Origin: Bacillota bacterium
GTDB taxonomy: Bacteria; Bacillota; Clostridia; Oscillospirales; Acutalibacteraceae
Direction: 5' to 3'
Length of the DNA stretch: 64,000 bases
Assembly: GCA_023410445.1 (NCBI GenBank)
Contig: JAEYPT010000005.1
Coordinates: 1 to 64,000, forward strand
In this document: positions 22,597 to 31,183 of the stretch, in pieces
Layout of the letters: the number at the start of each line of letters is the position of its first letter
Position numbering within the stretch: the stretch's first letter is position 1
The notes under the pieces: generated by a model
Seen by the model: the letters and a program-made list of their open reading frames with translations, nothing else
What the model was told of the DNA's origin: nothing
The model's database searches: none
Program-made: the position numbers and the translations under genes

Positions 22597-23505
22597 ATGG
22601 ACGAGACGCAGATTTTTGATATGCAGAGAAGAGTCGTTTCCCATATGACGTCGAAATCATGGAAAAGCATCCCGCATGTTTCTTATCTGTACGAGCCGGA
22701 CGTCACGGAGTTTTATCGGGAATACCGCCTGCTGGCCGGGGAATGGGCCCGGGGAGGGAAAAAGCTGTCGCTCAATACGGTAATGCTGCGCGCGGTGATT
22801 GAGGGCCTGAAATCGGCGCCAAAGCTGAACGCCCTTGTTTCCTACAGTCATAAAAAGAGCGAGGGTTCGCTCAAAACCTGCGGCGACATCAACATTTCCG
22901 TTCCCTGGACGCTTTCGGACGGGCGGATGATTACCCCGGTGATCCTGCACACGGAATCGAAATCGCTGGAGGCACTGGCCCGTTCCATCGGGGAAATGGC
23001 CGCAAAAATTGAAAATACGAATGTTGACGAGTTGCTTTATCGGGCGGCCCGGAACGATACGGTCGGCGAGCTGAAAAAGCTTCATCTTGGAATTTTTCGG
23101 CGTATTTTTGCGTCACAGGTCAGCTTTCACCGAATTCGGGGGCTTTCCGGAAAGAACAAATCGGACTATTACCGCATCCCCGAGGAGAAGCGCCTGACGG
23201 ACCGCAATCTGGTGAGCGGTACGGTTACGGTTTCAAATATCGGCTCCCTGTATCCGGAACAGCGGGGCTGCTTCAGCCTGCTGGAGATCATCCCGCCGCA
23301 GGTGTTTGCGGTTGGGCTGGGCGCGCTGCAGGAAAAACCGGGCGTTTATACCGCGCCCGACGGCGGAAAAGCCATCGGCATTCGGAACGTTCTTCCGATG
23401 TGTCTTGCGTTTGATCACCGCGCCGTCGATTTCAACGCCCTGGTGCCGTTCCTGAAAACGCTGGATGGAATTTTTGCAGATCCCGGTATCATCCGAACAT
23501 GGTGA
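22597..23505 (+). CDS. Stand-alone 2-oxoacid dehydrogenase E2-type acyltransferase domain
   Basis: The 302-residue protein corresponds to the catalytic domain of dihydrolipoamide acyltransferases, with no lipoyl or peripheral-subunit-binding domain. The active-site motif is FDHRAVDF (D273, H274, D278), where E2 enzymes normally have DHRxxDG; here F279 replaces the Gly. Other family marks are MTSKSWKSIPHVSYLYEPDV, INISVPWTLSDGRMITPVI and SGTVTVSNIGSL. The ATG follows GGGGGAG. No E1, E3 or lipoyl protein gene is near. The fold is also that of chloramphenicol acetyltransferase, so it may be a CoA-dependent acyltransferase for another substrate. A strong terminator ends this single-gene unit. Confidence 0.82.
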   Translation: MDETQIFDMQRRVVSHMTSKSWKSIPHVSYLYEPDVTEFYREYRLLAGEWARGGKKLSLNTVMLRAVIEGLKSAPKLNALVSYSHKKSEGSLKTCGDINISVPWTLSDGRMITPVILHTESKSLEALARSIGEMAAKIENTNVDELLYRAARNDTVGELKKLHLGIFRRIFASQVSFHRIRGLSGKNKSDYYRIPEEKRLTDRNLVSGTVTVSNIGSLYPEQRGCFSLLEIIPPQVFAVGLGALQEKPGVYTAPDGGKAIGIRNVLPMCLAFDHRAVDFNALVPFLKTLDGIFADPGIIRTW

Positions 23506-23506
23506 T

Positions 23507-23538
23507 AAAACAGCCCTGCCGTAAGGCGGGGCTGTTTT
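23507..23538 (+). terminator. Intrinsic terminator of the E2-like gene
   Basis: A 14-bp stem (23507-23520 and 23525-23538, one T-G pair) with a GTAA loop begins one base after the stop codon and ends in TTTTT. Confidence 0.9.
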
Positions 23539-23627
23539 TGTATGTGGCCTTTGATAATGATTGGAGCATTCACATATATATAAAGGTAAGGTGATTCCCA
23601 AAAATCAGAGAAGGGAAGTCGGTTGAA

Positions 23628-24494
23628 TTGCAGCCGAAGCCGTTCATTCAAAAATCCGCCGCACTGCTCCTTTTTTGGGTCCGTATCATGAAAGAGCACG
23701 CCGTTTTTATCAGTACCTCGCTTCCCCCCGTTCGGCGGCAGGACGCTTCCATATCCGAACAGTTCCGCCAGCGGTTCGAACGTTTCCTGCGGGAAACCAT
23801 CCGCCTTTCCGACGGCATTCTGCCCGCGGAAATGCTTGCTTCGGGGCAGTTCTATACCGATTATACGGAGACCGCCGAACGTGAATTTCAAAGACTCATG
23901 GGGTATGAAATCAACAGCGCTTTAACTGCGGCGGAGCTTGGCATTCTGCCGGCCGGTCAGGATGCTTCGCTATCTCCGCAGCTTTGGCAGAGCTTTTCCG
24001 AGCTGAACCGCAGGGCTCTGGAGCAGACCATGCTGTTTATTCGGTTTCAGGAGAATTTGATCCGGCAGCGCGGCGAGTGCTCGCTGTACTTCGGGCTGTA
24101 TCCGTCCGCACTGGTGCACCTGATGAAGGAGGCAAAGCAGTTCGAAAAGGAGCTGAAAAGCCTGCAGTCCGGCGAGGAAGCGGCTTCCGATGAGTTTATC
24201 TCCTTCTGGAATCAGGGAATGTCAGAGCATGCGAAATCCCTGCGGGGAGAACTTGACTGGACGGAGGAAGCCTGGTTCCGTGCGGCGGATGCCTTTGGCG
24301 CTGGCTTCGACCGGCTGGCCGCGGCTCCCCCGGAACGCAAGGCGGCAGCGGAATATCTGCCGAATTTCTACGCGTATGCGACGGACGCCACGCGTACCCT
24401 GCTGGAATGCAGACTGAAGGGCGTCATGTCCGCACTGTACTGCGACCACCTTCTGCGCGAGGTCAATCATTACGGGTATCAGCTGTGGCACTGA
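23628..24494 (+). CDS. DUF2935 family protein (ferritin/hemerythrin-like helical bundle)
   Basis: The 288-residue cytoplasmic protein is almost wholly alpha-helical and carries the repeated DUF2935 pattern: WVRIMKEHAVFIST near the N-terminus and FISFWNQGMSEHAKSLRGELD in the second half. The E/H residues in each repeat could bind a di-metal centre, as in hemerythrin-like bundles, but this is not proven for the family. I used TTG 23628 because residues before the internal Met (residues 3-20) match the usual helix start and GAAGGGAAG lies upstream. It converges on the diguanylate cyclase gene with only 13 bases between the stops. The function is unknown. Confidence 0.8.
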   Translation: MQPKPFIQKSAALLLFWVRIMKEHAVFISTSLPPVRRQDASISEQFRQRFERFLRETIRLSDGILPAEMLASGQFYTDYTETAEREFQRLMGYEINSALTAAELGILPAGQDASLSPQLWQSFSELNRRALEQTMLFIRFQENLIRQRGECSLYFGLYPSALVHLMKEAKQFEKELKSLQSGEEAASDEFISFWNQGMSEHAKSLRGELDWTEEAWFRAADAFGAGFDRLAAAPPERKAAAEYLPNFYAYATDATRTLLECRLKGVMSALYCDHLLREVNHYGYQLWH

Positions 24495-24507
24495 CGCGGC
24501 CGCGTGT

Positions 24508-25635
24508 TCAGGCGATTGTCTGCCCGGCAGACCGGCTGGCGCGCTTGTCCTCGTACATCAGCCCGTCGATATAGGCGATAAACTGCTTCTGATTCGGGCA
24601 GCGGGCCGGGTCGTAGGCGGAATATCCCATGCTTAGGCTTAGCCGGTACTGCTTTTTGCTCGTCTGATTGAAGGCGTTGACACATCGGCGGATCGCCTCG
24701 GCTGCAACCGCGCCCTTCGGGTCGCCGCCTTCCAGAATGATAATGAATTCATCCCCGCCATATCGGGCGAGAAACGTCTCTTCCCCGACCGCTTTCTGCA
24801 GGAGCTTCGCGCAGGTTTTCAGCGCTTCGTCTCCGACCACGTGGCCGAAGGTGTCGTTGATCGCCTTGAAATTGTCGATATCGATGAGGATTCCGGAAAA
24901 GCTCTCGCCGGAACCGGCTTTGCGGATAAGGGTATCCAGGTAGGCGTCTGCCTTCATCCGGTTGAAAATTCCGGTCAGATGGTCCAAGTCGATCAGGCCG
25001 TCAAGCGCGTCAAGATGAAACACAAGCAGCGAAAAAGACGCGCAGATCCAGATCAGATTGAGCCCGCCCCATAATAACTGAACAACGCTGCCCGCGATGG
25101 GAGGGGCAGTCAGAAAAACCAGTTGGCGGAACGCCCGTTTGCCGATCCAGCGTCGATTGGCAAACAGAAACATGACGGCGTGCAGCAGGTAAATGTAGCA
25201 AAACGCAAAATCCGCCCAGAACAGATTCCCGCGCAGATAATCGTTCTGCGCCGTAATCGTAAACAGACCGTGGCTGAAGGGGTTCGAAAGAATCAGCAGC
25301 ACAGAAGCAAAAAAAGGCAGCTTCAGCACCGCCGGTGGCTTTCGGTTTTCCCCCCGGATGGTTCGGTATAAATATAGCGACCACAGATAGGCCGCGTAAT
25401 TGTTCAGCAGATAATAGGTGTAAAAGACAATATTGCGAAGGATAACGCCCCCAGGATTCCGGATCAGGCTGACCGCCGTACTGAGCGCGTCAAGGAAAAC
25501 CAGAATCATGACGGCCGTATAGAGCCCGTTGGAGCTTCTCCGCGTACTGGAGGGCTTGCTCCGCGCACTAATAAACAGAACGACGCAATACAGCAGGATA
25601 ACGACGTCTGCCTCAATTTTCTCCAAAATTTCCAC
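24508..25635 (-). CDS. Membrane-bound diguanylate cyclase (GGDEF domain)
   Basis: The 375-residue protein has six or seven hydrophobic helices in residues 1-205, then a GGDEF domain with intact active site RYGGDEFIIIL and the metal residues in DIDNFKAINDTFGHVVGDEAL. It should make cyclic di-GMP in response to a membrane signal. The usual RxxD inhibitory site before GGDEF is absent (the sequence there is VGEETFLARY), so product inhibition may be lacking. GTG 25635 follows AGGGGGAA at good distance and is preferred to ATG 25683, which has no ribosome site. It is transcribed from a clear promoter at 25728-25756 and is divergent from the pyrophosphatase gene. Confidence 0.9.
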   Translation of the reverse strand: MEILEKIEADVVILLYCVVLFISARSKPSSTRRSSNGLYTAVMILVFLDALSTAVSLIRNPGGVILRNIVFYTYYLLNNYAAYLWSLYLYRTIRGENRKPPAVLKLPFFASVLLILSNPFSHGLFTITAQNDYLRGNLFWADFAFCYIYLLHAVMFLFANRRWIGKRAFRQLVFLTAPPIAGSVVQLLWGGLNLIWICASFSLLVFHLDALDGLIDLDHLTGIFNRMKADAYLDTLIRKAGSGESFSGILIDIDNFKAINDTFGHVVGDEALKTCAKLLQKAVGEETFLARYGGDEFIIILEGGDPKGAVAAEAIRRCVNAFNQTSKKQYRLSLSMGYSAYDPARCPNQKQFIAYIDGLMYEDKRASRSAGQTIA

Positions 25636-25727
25636 TGCATTTCCCCCTGCCGGTTCACTTGCTGAGATAATGGCGAAAGTCATAATTCGGATTTGCCAGG
25701 AACGCTGAAACGCAGAATCTAACTTTC

Positions 25728-25756
25728 ATTCTACCATATTCGGCCAGCGCGGACAA
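25728..25756 (-). promoter_or_regulatory. Promoter of the diguanylate cyclase gene
   Basis: On the minus strand TTGTCC and TAGAAT are separated by 17 bases. The stretch 25757-25954 between this and the divergent promoter is mostly AT-rich toward its right end; I see no other element in it. Confidence 0.65.
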
Positions 25757-25954
25757 TCGGTTTCCCGGATTTGTCGTTCCGGGTAAAAAAAATTCTGTTC
25801 CGGCCCACCCTCGCGACAGACTCCGGCACGTTCCGTATGATTCTCTGCTATAATCATAGGTGGGAAAATACCCCGCCGGAAGGTTAGGAAAGAGGACAAG
25901 CGAAAAAAGTAAAAATAAGCTAAAAAAATTATAATAATTTGTTAATTTTATGGA

Positions 25955-25983
25955 TTAACTGTCTAAAAAAATACGTGTATAAT
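25955..25983 (+). promoter_or_regulatory. Promoter of the pyrophosphatase gene
   Basis: TTAACT and TATAAT are separated by 17 bases, about 92 bases before the ATG, in a strongly AT-rich region. Confidence 0.7.
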
Positions 25984-26074
25984 GAATTTAAATAATATAA
26001 AGTAGCAAAAACTCGGGCACAATTCACGGTTTATATAGATGGTCTACTTAAATAGTGAAAGGTGGATGATGTAC

Positions 26075-28366
26075 ATGCCGAGCTTGCCTAATGCTACTAT
26101 GTTCGAAGTCGTTGCACTCTGGGTTGTTCTTGCAATCGCACTGTTGGGTTTGGGGTATGCCTTGCTTTTAAGGTCGCAGATCCTCAAAGCCGACAAAGGA
26201 ACACCCAAAATGCAGGAGGTCTGGAACGCGATCCGCGAAGGAGCGAACGCTTATCTGGGCCGCCAGCTCAAAACCATTGTTCCGTTCATCGTTGTGTTAA
26301 CGGTCGTGCTGTTCTTTTCCGTTTATGTCATTCCGCCGTCGGCGGAAGCGACGGAGCGTTTTCAGGGTAACAACCCCGAAACAATCCGCCTGATTATCGG
26401 CCTGGGGCGGGCCGTTGCCTTTATCATGGGCGCCTGTTTCTCACTGATTGTGGGGCAGTTCGGCATGCGGATGGCCGTTCAGGGCAATGTCCGCGTTGCG
26501 TCGGCTTCCCGCAGAAGCTTCAGTGAAGCGCTGAAGCTTGCCTATCGCTCCGGAACCATCACCGGCATGCTGACGGACGGCCTGGGCCTGTTCGGCGGCA
26601 CAATCATTTTCATCGTATTCGGCATTTCTTCCCCCGACGTGCTGCTGGGCTTCGGCTTCGGTGGAACGCTGCTGGCCCTGTTTATGAGAGTCGGCGGCGG
26701 TATCTACACCAAAGCGGCCGATGTTGGCGCGGATCTGGTGGGCAAGGTTGAGGCCGGAATTCCGGAGGATGACCCGAGGAACGCGGCGGTAATCGCGGAC
26801 CTTGTCGGAGACAACGTCGGCGATTGTGCCGGTATGGCGGCCGATATTTTTGAGTCGTATGAAGTGACCATCGTTTCCGGCCTGATTCTCGGATGCGCCC
26901 TGGTGGCCCTGAGCCCCACGCACGATGTCAAGTGGATTGTTTTCCCGCTGCTGGTTCGCGGTATCGGGGTGTTCTCTTCGATCATCGGCACTTACACGGT
27001 GAAGGGCAAAAAGGGCGCTCAGGAACAGAATGCCATGTCCTCCATCAACAAGGGGTTCTATACCTCGGCGGCCATTTGCCTGGTTGCGTTCTTCCTGCTC
27101 GCGAATTTCTACATGCATGAATGGCGCGCCTTCCTTTCGGTTGGCGTCGGTATTGTTTTAGCCATCCTGCTGGATGAAGTCACCAAGTATTTCACGGATA
27201 CCCGGTATAAGTCCGTTAAGGGAATCGCCGCGGCGGCGAAGTCGGGCGGCGCGGCAACGCTGATTCTGCGCGGTCTTTCCGTCGGGTACGAAGTCGCCGT
27301 GTGGCAGACCCTGATTATCGCGCTTACCATCCTTGCCTCCGTTGCTATCTACTGGGGCCAGAACGTTACGTTTGTTCTGTACGGCGTCGCCATGACCGGC
27401 ATCGGCATGCTGACCCTGACCGGCAACAACGTTGCGATGGACTCCTTCGGCCCGATCTCCGATAATGCCAACGGCATCGGCGAACTGGCCGGTCTGGACG
27501 ACGACCAGCGCAAGATCATGGGCGACCTCGATGCAGTCGGCAACACGACTAAGGCAATCACCAAGGGTGTAGCCATCGGTTCTGCGGTGATCGCGGCGGT
27601 TTCGCTGTTCGGTTCGTTCCTGACGGATGTTTCAAAAGTTCAGGCTCAGATGAATGTCAATGCCGCAGATATTCTGCAGAACACCGGCATCCGCATTTCG
27701 GACCCGAAGGTATTTATCGGCGCGCTGGTCGGCGCCTCGATTCCATGGCTGTTCTCCTCCCTGATTATTAACGCGGTCGCGCGCGCGGCTTCGCTGATTG
27801 TGGAAGAGGTTCGCCGTCAGTTCCACATTCCGGGTTTGATGGAAGGAAAAGTCAAGCCGGATTACAGCCATGCGGTTGGAATCTGCACCATGTCCGCCCA
27901 GAAGGAACTGGTTACGCTCACGACCATTTCGGTTCTCACTCCGCTGATCGTCGGCCTATTCCTCGGCGTAGAAGCTCTTGGCGGCGCTCTTGCGGGTGTT
28001 ATCCTTTCCGGCCAGCTGCTGGCGGTCTTTATGTCCACCTCCGGCGGTGCGTGGGATAACGCGAAAAAGACCATCGAAGACGGCCTGTACGGCGGAAAAG
28101 GCTCAGAAGCCCACAAGGCTGCCGTGGTCGGCGATACCGTCGGCGATCCGCTGAAGGATACTGCTGGCCCGGCCCTTAACCCGATGATCAAGGTAATCAA
28201 CATGGTTTCTCTGCTTGCCGCGCCGATTCTGGTGCAGTACGAGAATTCCATGACGGGAAAGATTATCCTCGGCATTATCCTGCTGGCTTGTGTTGCGTTC
28301 TCCGTGGCTTATTCCAAGACCGGAGGGTTCAAGAAAGAAACAGAGAAAGCCGATTCCGCATTCTGA
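26075..28366 (+). CDS. hppA: Membrane-bound proton-translocating pyrophosphatase
   Basis: The 763-residue protein with about 16 helices couples PPi hydrolysis to ion pumping. The catalytic sequences are intact: GGIYTKAADVGADLVGK, PEDDPRNAAVIADLVGDNVGD and the late GDTVGDPLKDTAGPALNPMIK. The segment GNTTKAITKG has Lys493 and Thr496 at the positions that separate K+-independent (K/T) from K+-dependent (A/G or A/A) enzymes, which points to a K+-independent proton pump. ATG 26075 is nine bases after AGGTGG; ATG 26066 and 26069 are too close to that site. The enzyme lets fermenting anaerobes recover energy from biosynthetic PPi. Single-gene unit with its own promoter and terminator. Confidence 0.95.
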   Translation: MPSLPNATMFEVVALWVVLAIALLGLGYALLLRSQILKADKGTPKMQEVWNAIREGANAYLGRQLKTIVPFIVVLTVVLFFSVYVIPPSAEATERFQGNNPETIRLIIGLGRAVAFIMGACFSLIVGQFGMRMAVQGNVRVASASRRSFSEALKLAYRSGTITGMLTDGLGLFGGTIIFIVFGISSPDVLLGFGFGGTLLALFMRVGGGIYTKAADVGADLVGKVEAGIPEDDPRNAAVIADLVGDNVGDCAGMAADIFESYEVTIVSGLILGCALVALSPTHDVKWIVFPLLVRGIGVFSSIIGTYTVKGKKGAQEQNAMSSINKGFYTSAAICLVAFFLLANFYMHEWRAFLSVGVGIVLAILLDEVTKYFTDTRYKSVKGIAAAAKSGGAATLILRGLSVGYEVAVWQTLIIALTILASVAIYWGQNVTFVLYGVAMTGIGMLTLTGNNVAMDSFGPISDNANGIGELAGLDDDQRKIMGDLDAVGNTTKAITKGVAIGSAVIAAVSLFGSFLTDVSKVQAQMNVNAADILQNTGIRISDPKVFIGALVGASIPWLFSSLIINAVARAASLIVEEVRRQFHIPGLMEGKVKPDYSHAVGICTMSAQKELVTLTTISVLTPLIVGLFLGVEALGGALAGVILSGQLLAVFMSTSGGAWDNAKKTIEDGLYGGKGSEAHKAAVVGDTVGDPLKDTAGPALNPMIKVINMVSLLAAPILVQYENSMTGKIILGIILLACVAFSVAYSKTGGFKKETEKADSAF

Positions 28367-28396
28367 TCTGTTCAACCGTTTGAACGTACATACCCT

Positions 28397-28430
28397 GCGG
28401 CCCTTTCCAATATCGGGAAGGGCCGCTTTT
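28397..28430 (+). terminator. Intrinsic terminator of the pyrophosphatase gene
   Basis: GCGGCCCTTTCC pairs with GGGAAGGGCCGC (one T-G pair), loop AATATC, then TTTT. Confidence 0.85.
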
Positions 28431-28641
28431 CCATATAAGGCCGGCACTGGTTCTGGAGTGCGCGGAGCAGGAGAAACCGTCGAATCCTTAATCACATGGA
28501 TTCTAGCCTTCATAGAAAAAGCACAGAGAATTAACAATAATAATAACTATTATCAAATATATACAAAATATTGTTAATTTGTGGCTTGAAAATCTATTTT
28601 TTTAGTATAGATTTACAAACAAAAATGCGGTATAGTATAGA
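28431..28641 (+). promoter_or_regulatory. AT-rich intergenic stretch with the probable nitroreductase promoter
   Basis: After the terminator about 100 bases carry no recognisable gene or known RNA family. The AT-rich end holds TTTACA (28612-28617) and TATAGA (28636-28641) 18 bases apart, a likely promoter for the nitroreductase gene at 28714. Confidence 0.45.
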
Positions 28642-28713
28642 CAGAAAAGGAAAAATACAAACGTGATGATAAAAGTGGTGCCCGGTACAGAAACCGGGGG
28701 AAAGGAAGCTGAT

Positions 28714-29313
28714 ATGAGTTTCAATTTGGCAGAAGCGATTCAGAGCCGCAGATCGGTATACGCCATCGGGAGTGAAAAAATCGTTCCGGAACAGGAGATT
28801 ACCGAGCTGGTGGAGCATTCCGTGAAATACGCACCCACCGCGTTCAATTCGCAAAGTTCTCGTGTGCTTCTCCTGTTCGGCGGCGCACATGAAAAACTGT
28901 GGGACGAAACGATGGAAATCCTTCGGAAGATCGTTCCGGCATCCTCGTTCTCGCAGACCGAGCAAAAAATTAATTCGTTCCGCGCCGGCTATGGTACTGT
29001 TCTTTATTTTGAAGATCAGTCCGTTGTTACCGGGCTACAGGAAAAGTTTTCTCTTTACAAAGACAATTTTCCCATCTGGTCGCTGGAATCCACCGGGATG
29101 CTGCAGTATATTATCTGGACTTCTCTGGAGGAAAAAGGTCTCGGCGCAAGCCTTCAGCATTACAATCCCCTGATTGATGAGGCGGTGGCGAAGAACTGGG
29201 GCGTGCCGAAGGAGTGGAAGCTTCTGGGGCAAATGCCGTTCGGCAAGCCGCTGCAGGCGCCCGACGAAAAGACTTTCCTTCCTGTGGAAGATCGGGTAAA
29301 GGTTTACCGCTAA
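28714..29313 (+). CDS. Nitroreductase family protein
   Basis: The 199-residue FMN-dependent protein resembles the HBN1/Frm2-like branch of nitroreductases: AIQSRRSVYAIGSEKIV, APTAFNSQSSRVLLLFG with the FMN phosphate site, WSLESTGMLQYIIWTSLEEKGLGASLQHYNPLID, and the C-terminal QMPFGKP. These enzymes use NAD(P)H to reduce nitro compounds, quinones or related acceptors. ATG 28714 follows AAAGGAAG; an earlier in-frame start lacks family similarity. The superoxide reductase gene starts 68 bases later with no terminator between, so the two may be an oxidative-stress operon. Confidence 0.9.
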   Translation: MSFNLAEAIQSRRSVYAIGSEKIVPEQEITELVEHSVKYAPTAFNSQSSRVLLLFGGAHEKLWDETMEILRKIVPASSFSQTEQKINSFRAGYGTVLYFEDQSVVTGLQEKFSLYKDNFPIWSLESTGMLQYIIWTSLEEKGLGASLQHYNPLIDEAVAKNWGVPKEWKLLGQMPFGKPLQAPDEKTFLPVEDRVKVYR

Positions 29314-29381
29314 TAATCTTTGAATTCCATACCGGCAATGCCGGAATCAAAATAATATTAAAATGAAAGAAGGAGTTTCAA

Positions 29382-29756
29382 ATGACAGATTTTGCTTTTT
29401 ATCGTTGTGAGAGGTGCGGTAACGTTGTTGCCATGCTTAAGAAAGGCGGCGGGACCCTTACCTGCTGCGGAGAGGCTATGAAGAAGCTGGAGGCCAATTC
29501 TACGGATGCCGCTCAGGAAAAGCACGTGCCGGTTGTCGTACGCGAAGGCGGTAAGCTCAAGGTGTCTGTCGGTTCGGTGGCGCATCCCATGCTCCCGGAG
29601 CATCACATCGAGTGGATTGCCCTCGTTTCCGGTGATAAGGTCGAATTTGCGTTCCTGAAGCCGGGCGAAGAAGCAAAGGCGGAATTCGATGAAGTTGCTT
29701 CCGGTACCGTGTACGAGTACTGCAATCTGCACGGCCTGTGGAAAGCGGAATTCTAA
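29382..29756 (+). CDS. dfx: Desulfoferrodoxin (2Fe superoxide reductase)
   Basis: The 124-residue protein has both metal centres of class II superoxide reductases. The N-terminal desulforedoxin-like Fe(Cys)4 site uses C9, C12, C28 and C29. The catalytic Fe(His)4Cys site uses H48, H68, H74, C114 and H117, and the E46-K47 pair next to H48 is the conserved catalytic loop. It reduces superoxide to peroxide in the cytoplasm, with electrons from rubredoxin; a rubredoxin gene lies at 41680. An AAGGAG site precedes ATG. It is probably co-transcribed with the nitroreductase gene and ends at a strong bidirectional terminator. Confidence 0.96.
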   Translation: MTDFAFYRCERCGNVVAMLKKGGGTLTCCGEAMKKLEANSTDAAQEKHVPVVVREGGKLKVSVGSVAHPMLPEHHIEWIALVSGDKVEFAFLKPGEEAKAEFDEVASGTVYEYCNLHGLWKAEF

Positions 29757-29806
29757 GAACCTGAGAGTTCGCGAAGGACTGGTTCTTTCATCCTGACATA
29801 GAAAAT

Positions 29807-29839
29807 CGTCCCCGGCGTAAAAGTCGGGGACGTTTTTTT
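29807..29839. terminator. Bidirectional terminator after superoxide reductase
   Basis: CGTCCCCG pairs with CGGGGACG and is followed by T7 on the plus strand; GAAAA lies on the other side. It serves the plus-strand operon and possibly the convergent lipoprotein gene. Confidence 0.85.
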
Positions 29840-29842
29840 CAG

Positions 29843-30169
29843 CTATTTTTTTCGGGTAAATTTGTTGTCGTTCAGGTACAGCGTGTCCCCATCGATCCGG
29901 TAGCTGTAGGTCTCATTGACTACCTTCACGACGATGCGGTACCGCATGCTGATTTTATTTCCGCTGACCTGATAGGTGCCCTTGAAGGAGCCCAGGTTCA
30001 GCGCCGCAATCCGCATGGACCCGCCGCTGCTGAACTGATATTCGGTCAGACCGTAAACATCCTTCCAGGTTCCGATGATGCTGTCCGGCGTCTGCTGAGG
30101 TAGCCTGCGGCATCCGGAGGCCGCAAGCAGAAGCAGCACCGCCAGAAATGCCGCAACTCTGCGTTTCAT
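29843..30169 (-). CDS. Small lipoprotein with lipocalin-like (DUF5640-type) domain
   Basis: The 108-residue protein has a lipoprotein signal (FLAVLLLLAASGC). The mature part reads IIGTWKDVYGLTEYQFSSGGSMRI, then LGSFKGTYQVSGNKISMRY and SYRIDGDTLYLNDNKFTRK. This is the short beta-barrel pattern of DUF5640/lipocalin-like domains that often occur in Firmicute lipoproteins. ATG 30169 follows GAGAGGGG and fits the signal peptide; a longer start at 30208 would bury the signal. It lies downstream of the XRE/ImmA genes on the same strand with about 80 bases between. No function is known. Confidence 0.7.
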   Translation of the reverse strand: MKRRVAAFLAVLLLLAASGCRRLPQQTPDSIIGTWKDVYGLTEYQFSSGGSMRIAALNLGSFKGTYQVSGNKISMRYRIVVKVVNETYSYRIDGDTLYLNDNKFTRKK

Positions 30170-30248
30170 TCCAGTTCCCCTCTCCGCTTTGCATGCCAAT
30201 TTTAACACGGCATTGCCGCGAAACCTGCGGGATTCGGTCGAACAAGAG

Positions 30249-30689
30249 CTACTGCCCGAAACGCAGGCCTACAATTCGCTCCGGAAGGCCGGAAAGCGAC
30301 GCGATCAGCTCTACGGTCAGTGGCTGATACGTGCGGTTCCATTCGCTGAGATTTGGGTCGATGAGCAGACACGCGGCAAAATAGTCGGCCTCGTTCTCAT
30401 AGCGGCAGGTGCACAGGTACGTGAGGTCCGCCGCGGCCTGCTCGTTCAGGCCGGGGTGAAGCAGCACATGGCCGAGCTCGTGCGCGCAGCAGTATTCGCG
30501 CAGGCGGCCGGTCAGTCCGAGGTCCAGGACAATGACGGGTTTTTCACCGTTCTGAAAACAGAAGCCCTGTGTACGCTTCGGCAACTCCAGGCACACAACC
30601 GGGATATCCATTCGATCACAGAGGGCAAACGGGGAGGCTGTTCCATAGCGCTCCACCGTTTCCCGCGCGAGCGCTTCAATTTCTTTCAT
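30249..30689 (-). CDS. ImmA/IrrE family metallo-endopeptidase
   Basis: The 146-residue protein carries the zinc motif CAHELGHVLLHPG (HExxH) and the downstream ENEADYFAACLLID with the third ligand Glu, typical of ImmA/IrrE proteases. In ICEBs1 and related elements ImmA cuts the XRE-type repressor encoded beside it, which induces the element. The gene lies 19 bases after the XRE gene on the same strand, the same arrangement. No integrase or conjugation genes are near, so this may be a remnant or a stand-alone stress switch. Its target is most likely the neighbouring regulator, by family analogy. Confidence 0.9.
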   Translation of the reverse strand: MKEIEALARETVERYGTASPFALCDRMDIPVVCLELPKRTQGFCFQNGEKPVIVLDLGLTGRLREYCCAHELGHVLLHPGLNEQAAADLTYLCTCRYENEADYFAACLLIDPNLSEWNRTYQPLTVELIASLSGLPERIVGLRFGQ

Positions 30690-30708
30690 TCGCTTATACG
30701 CCGCCTTG

Positions 30709-31053
30709 TCACTTCCGGGAAACAGCCGCTGCCACGCGGATGGCGTTCGCCAGTTTTTCCCGGTCCGATCTGGTCAGGGGGGCGCCGTGGAACATCAGAC
30801 CGGGCTGCCGTTCCAGCGTCCGCGCGAAATTGTCGAGGACTTCGTTGACTTCACTGGGACGCTCCAGGTCCAGCAGTTCGTCGGTGGTGCAGCGGAACAG
30901 GGCCGCAATGCGTGTCAGCATTTCCGCGTCCGGTTTTCGCCTGCCCTGCTCGTACATCCCCACCGCGGAGGGAGAAGTTCCCAGCAGCCGCGCAAGCTCT
31001 GCCTGCGTGCAGCCGCGTTCCAGACGGAACTGCCGGAGTTTGTCTTTTAGCAC
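30709..31053 (-). CDS. XRE family transcriptional regulator (ImmR-like)
   Basis: The 114-residue protein has an N-terminal helix-turn-helix (LRQFRLERGCTQAELARLLGTSPSAVGMYEQGRRKPD) and a C-terminal part of about 50 residues that probably forms the dimer and holds the cleavage site. GTG 31053 has AGGGGG eight bases upstream and is preferred to longer in-frame starts. The promoter at 31085-31113 contains an inverted repeat TCGCAC-N8-GTGTGA. Candidate operators AGTCCC-N6-GGGACT (31130-31147) and TACACGA-N1-TCGTGTA (31266-31280) lie between this gene and the divergent pair. It forms an operon with the ImmA-type protease. Confidence 0.9.
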   Translation of the reverse strand: MLKDKLRQFRLERGCTQAELARLLGTSPSAVGMYEQGRRKPDAEMLTRIAALFRCTTDELLDLERPSEVNEVLDNFARTLERQPGLMFHGAPLTRSDREKLANAIRVAAAVSRK

Positions 31054-31084
31054 ATTAATTCCCCCTGTTTTGTTATCTGCCCGC

Positions 31085-31113
31085 ATTATATCACACATTT
31101 CGTGGTGCGACAA
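31085..31113 (-). promoter_or_regulatory. Promoter of the XRE/ImmA operon
   Basis: On the minus strand TTGTCG and TATAAT are 17 bases apart, and the spacer holds an inverted repeat that the XRE protein could bind. Confidence 0.75.
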
Positions 31114-31129
31114 GACGGTTTTCGGTATC

Positions 31130-31147
31130 AGTCCCGTTAATGGGACT
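31130..31147. promoter_or_regulatory. Inverted repeat between divergent genes
   Basis: AGTCCC and GGGACT flank GTTAAT. The site lies between the XRE promoter and the divergent promoter, so it could be an operator. Confidence 0.45.
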
Positions 31148-31183
31148 CCCACATCAAATTAAGAACATTTGTTTGATTTTCTC

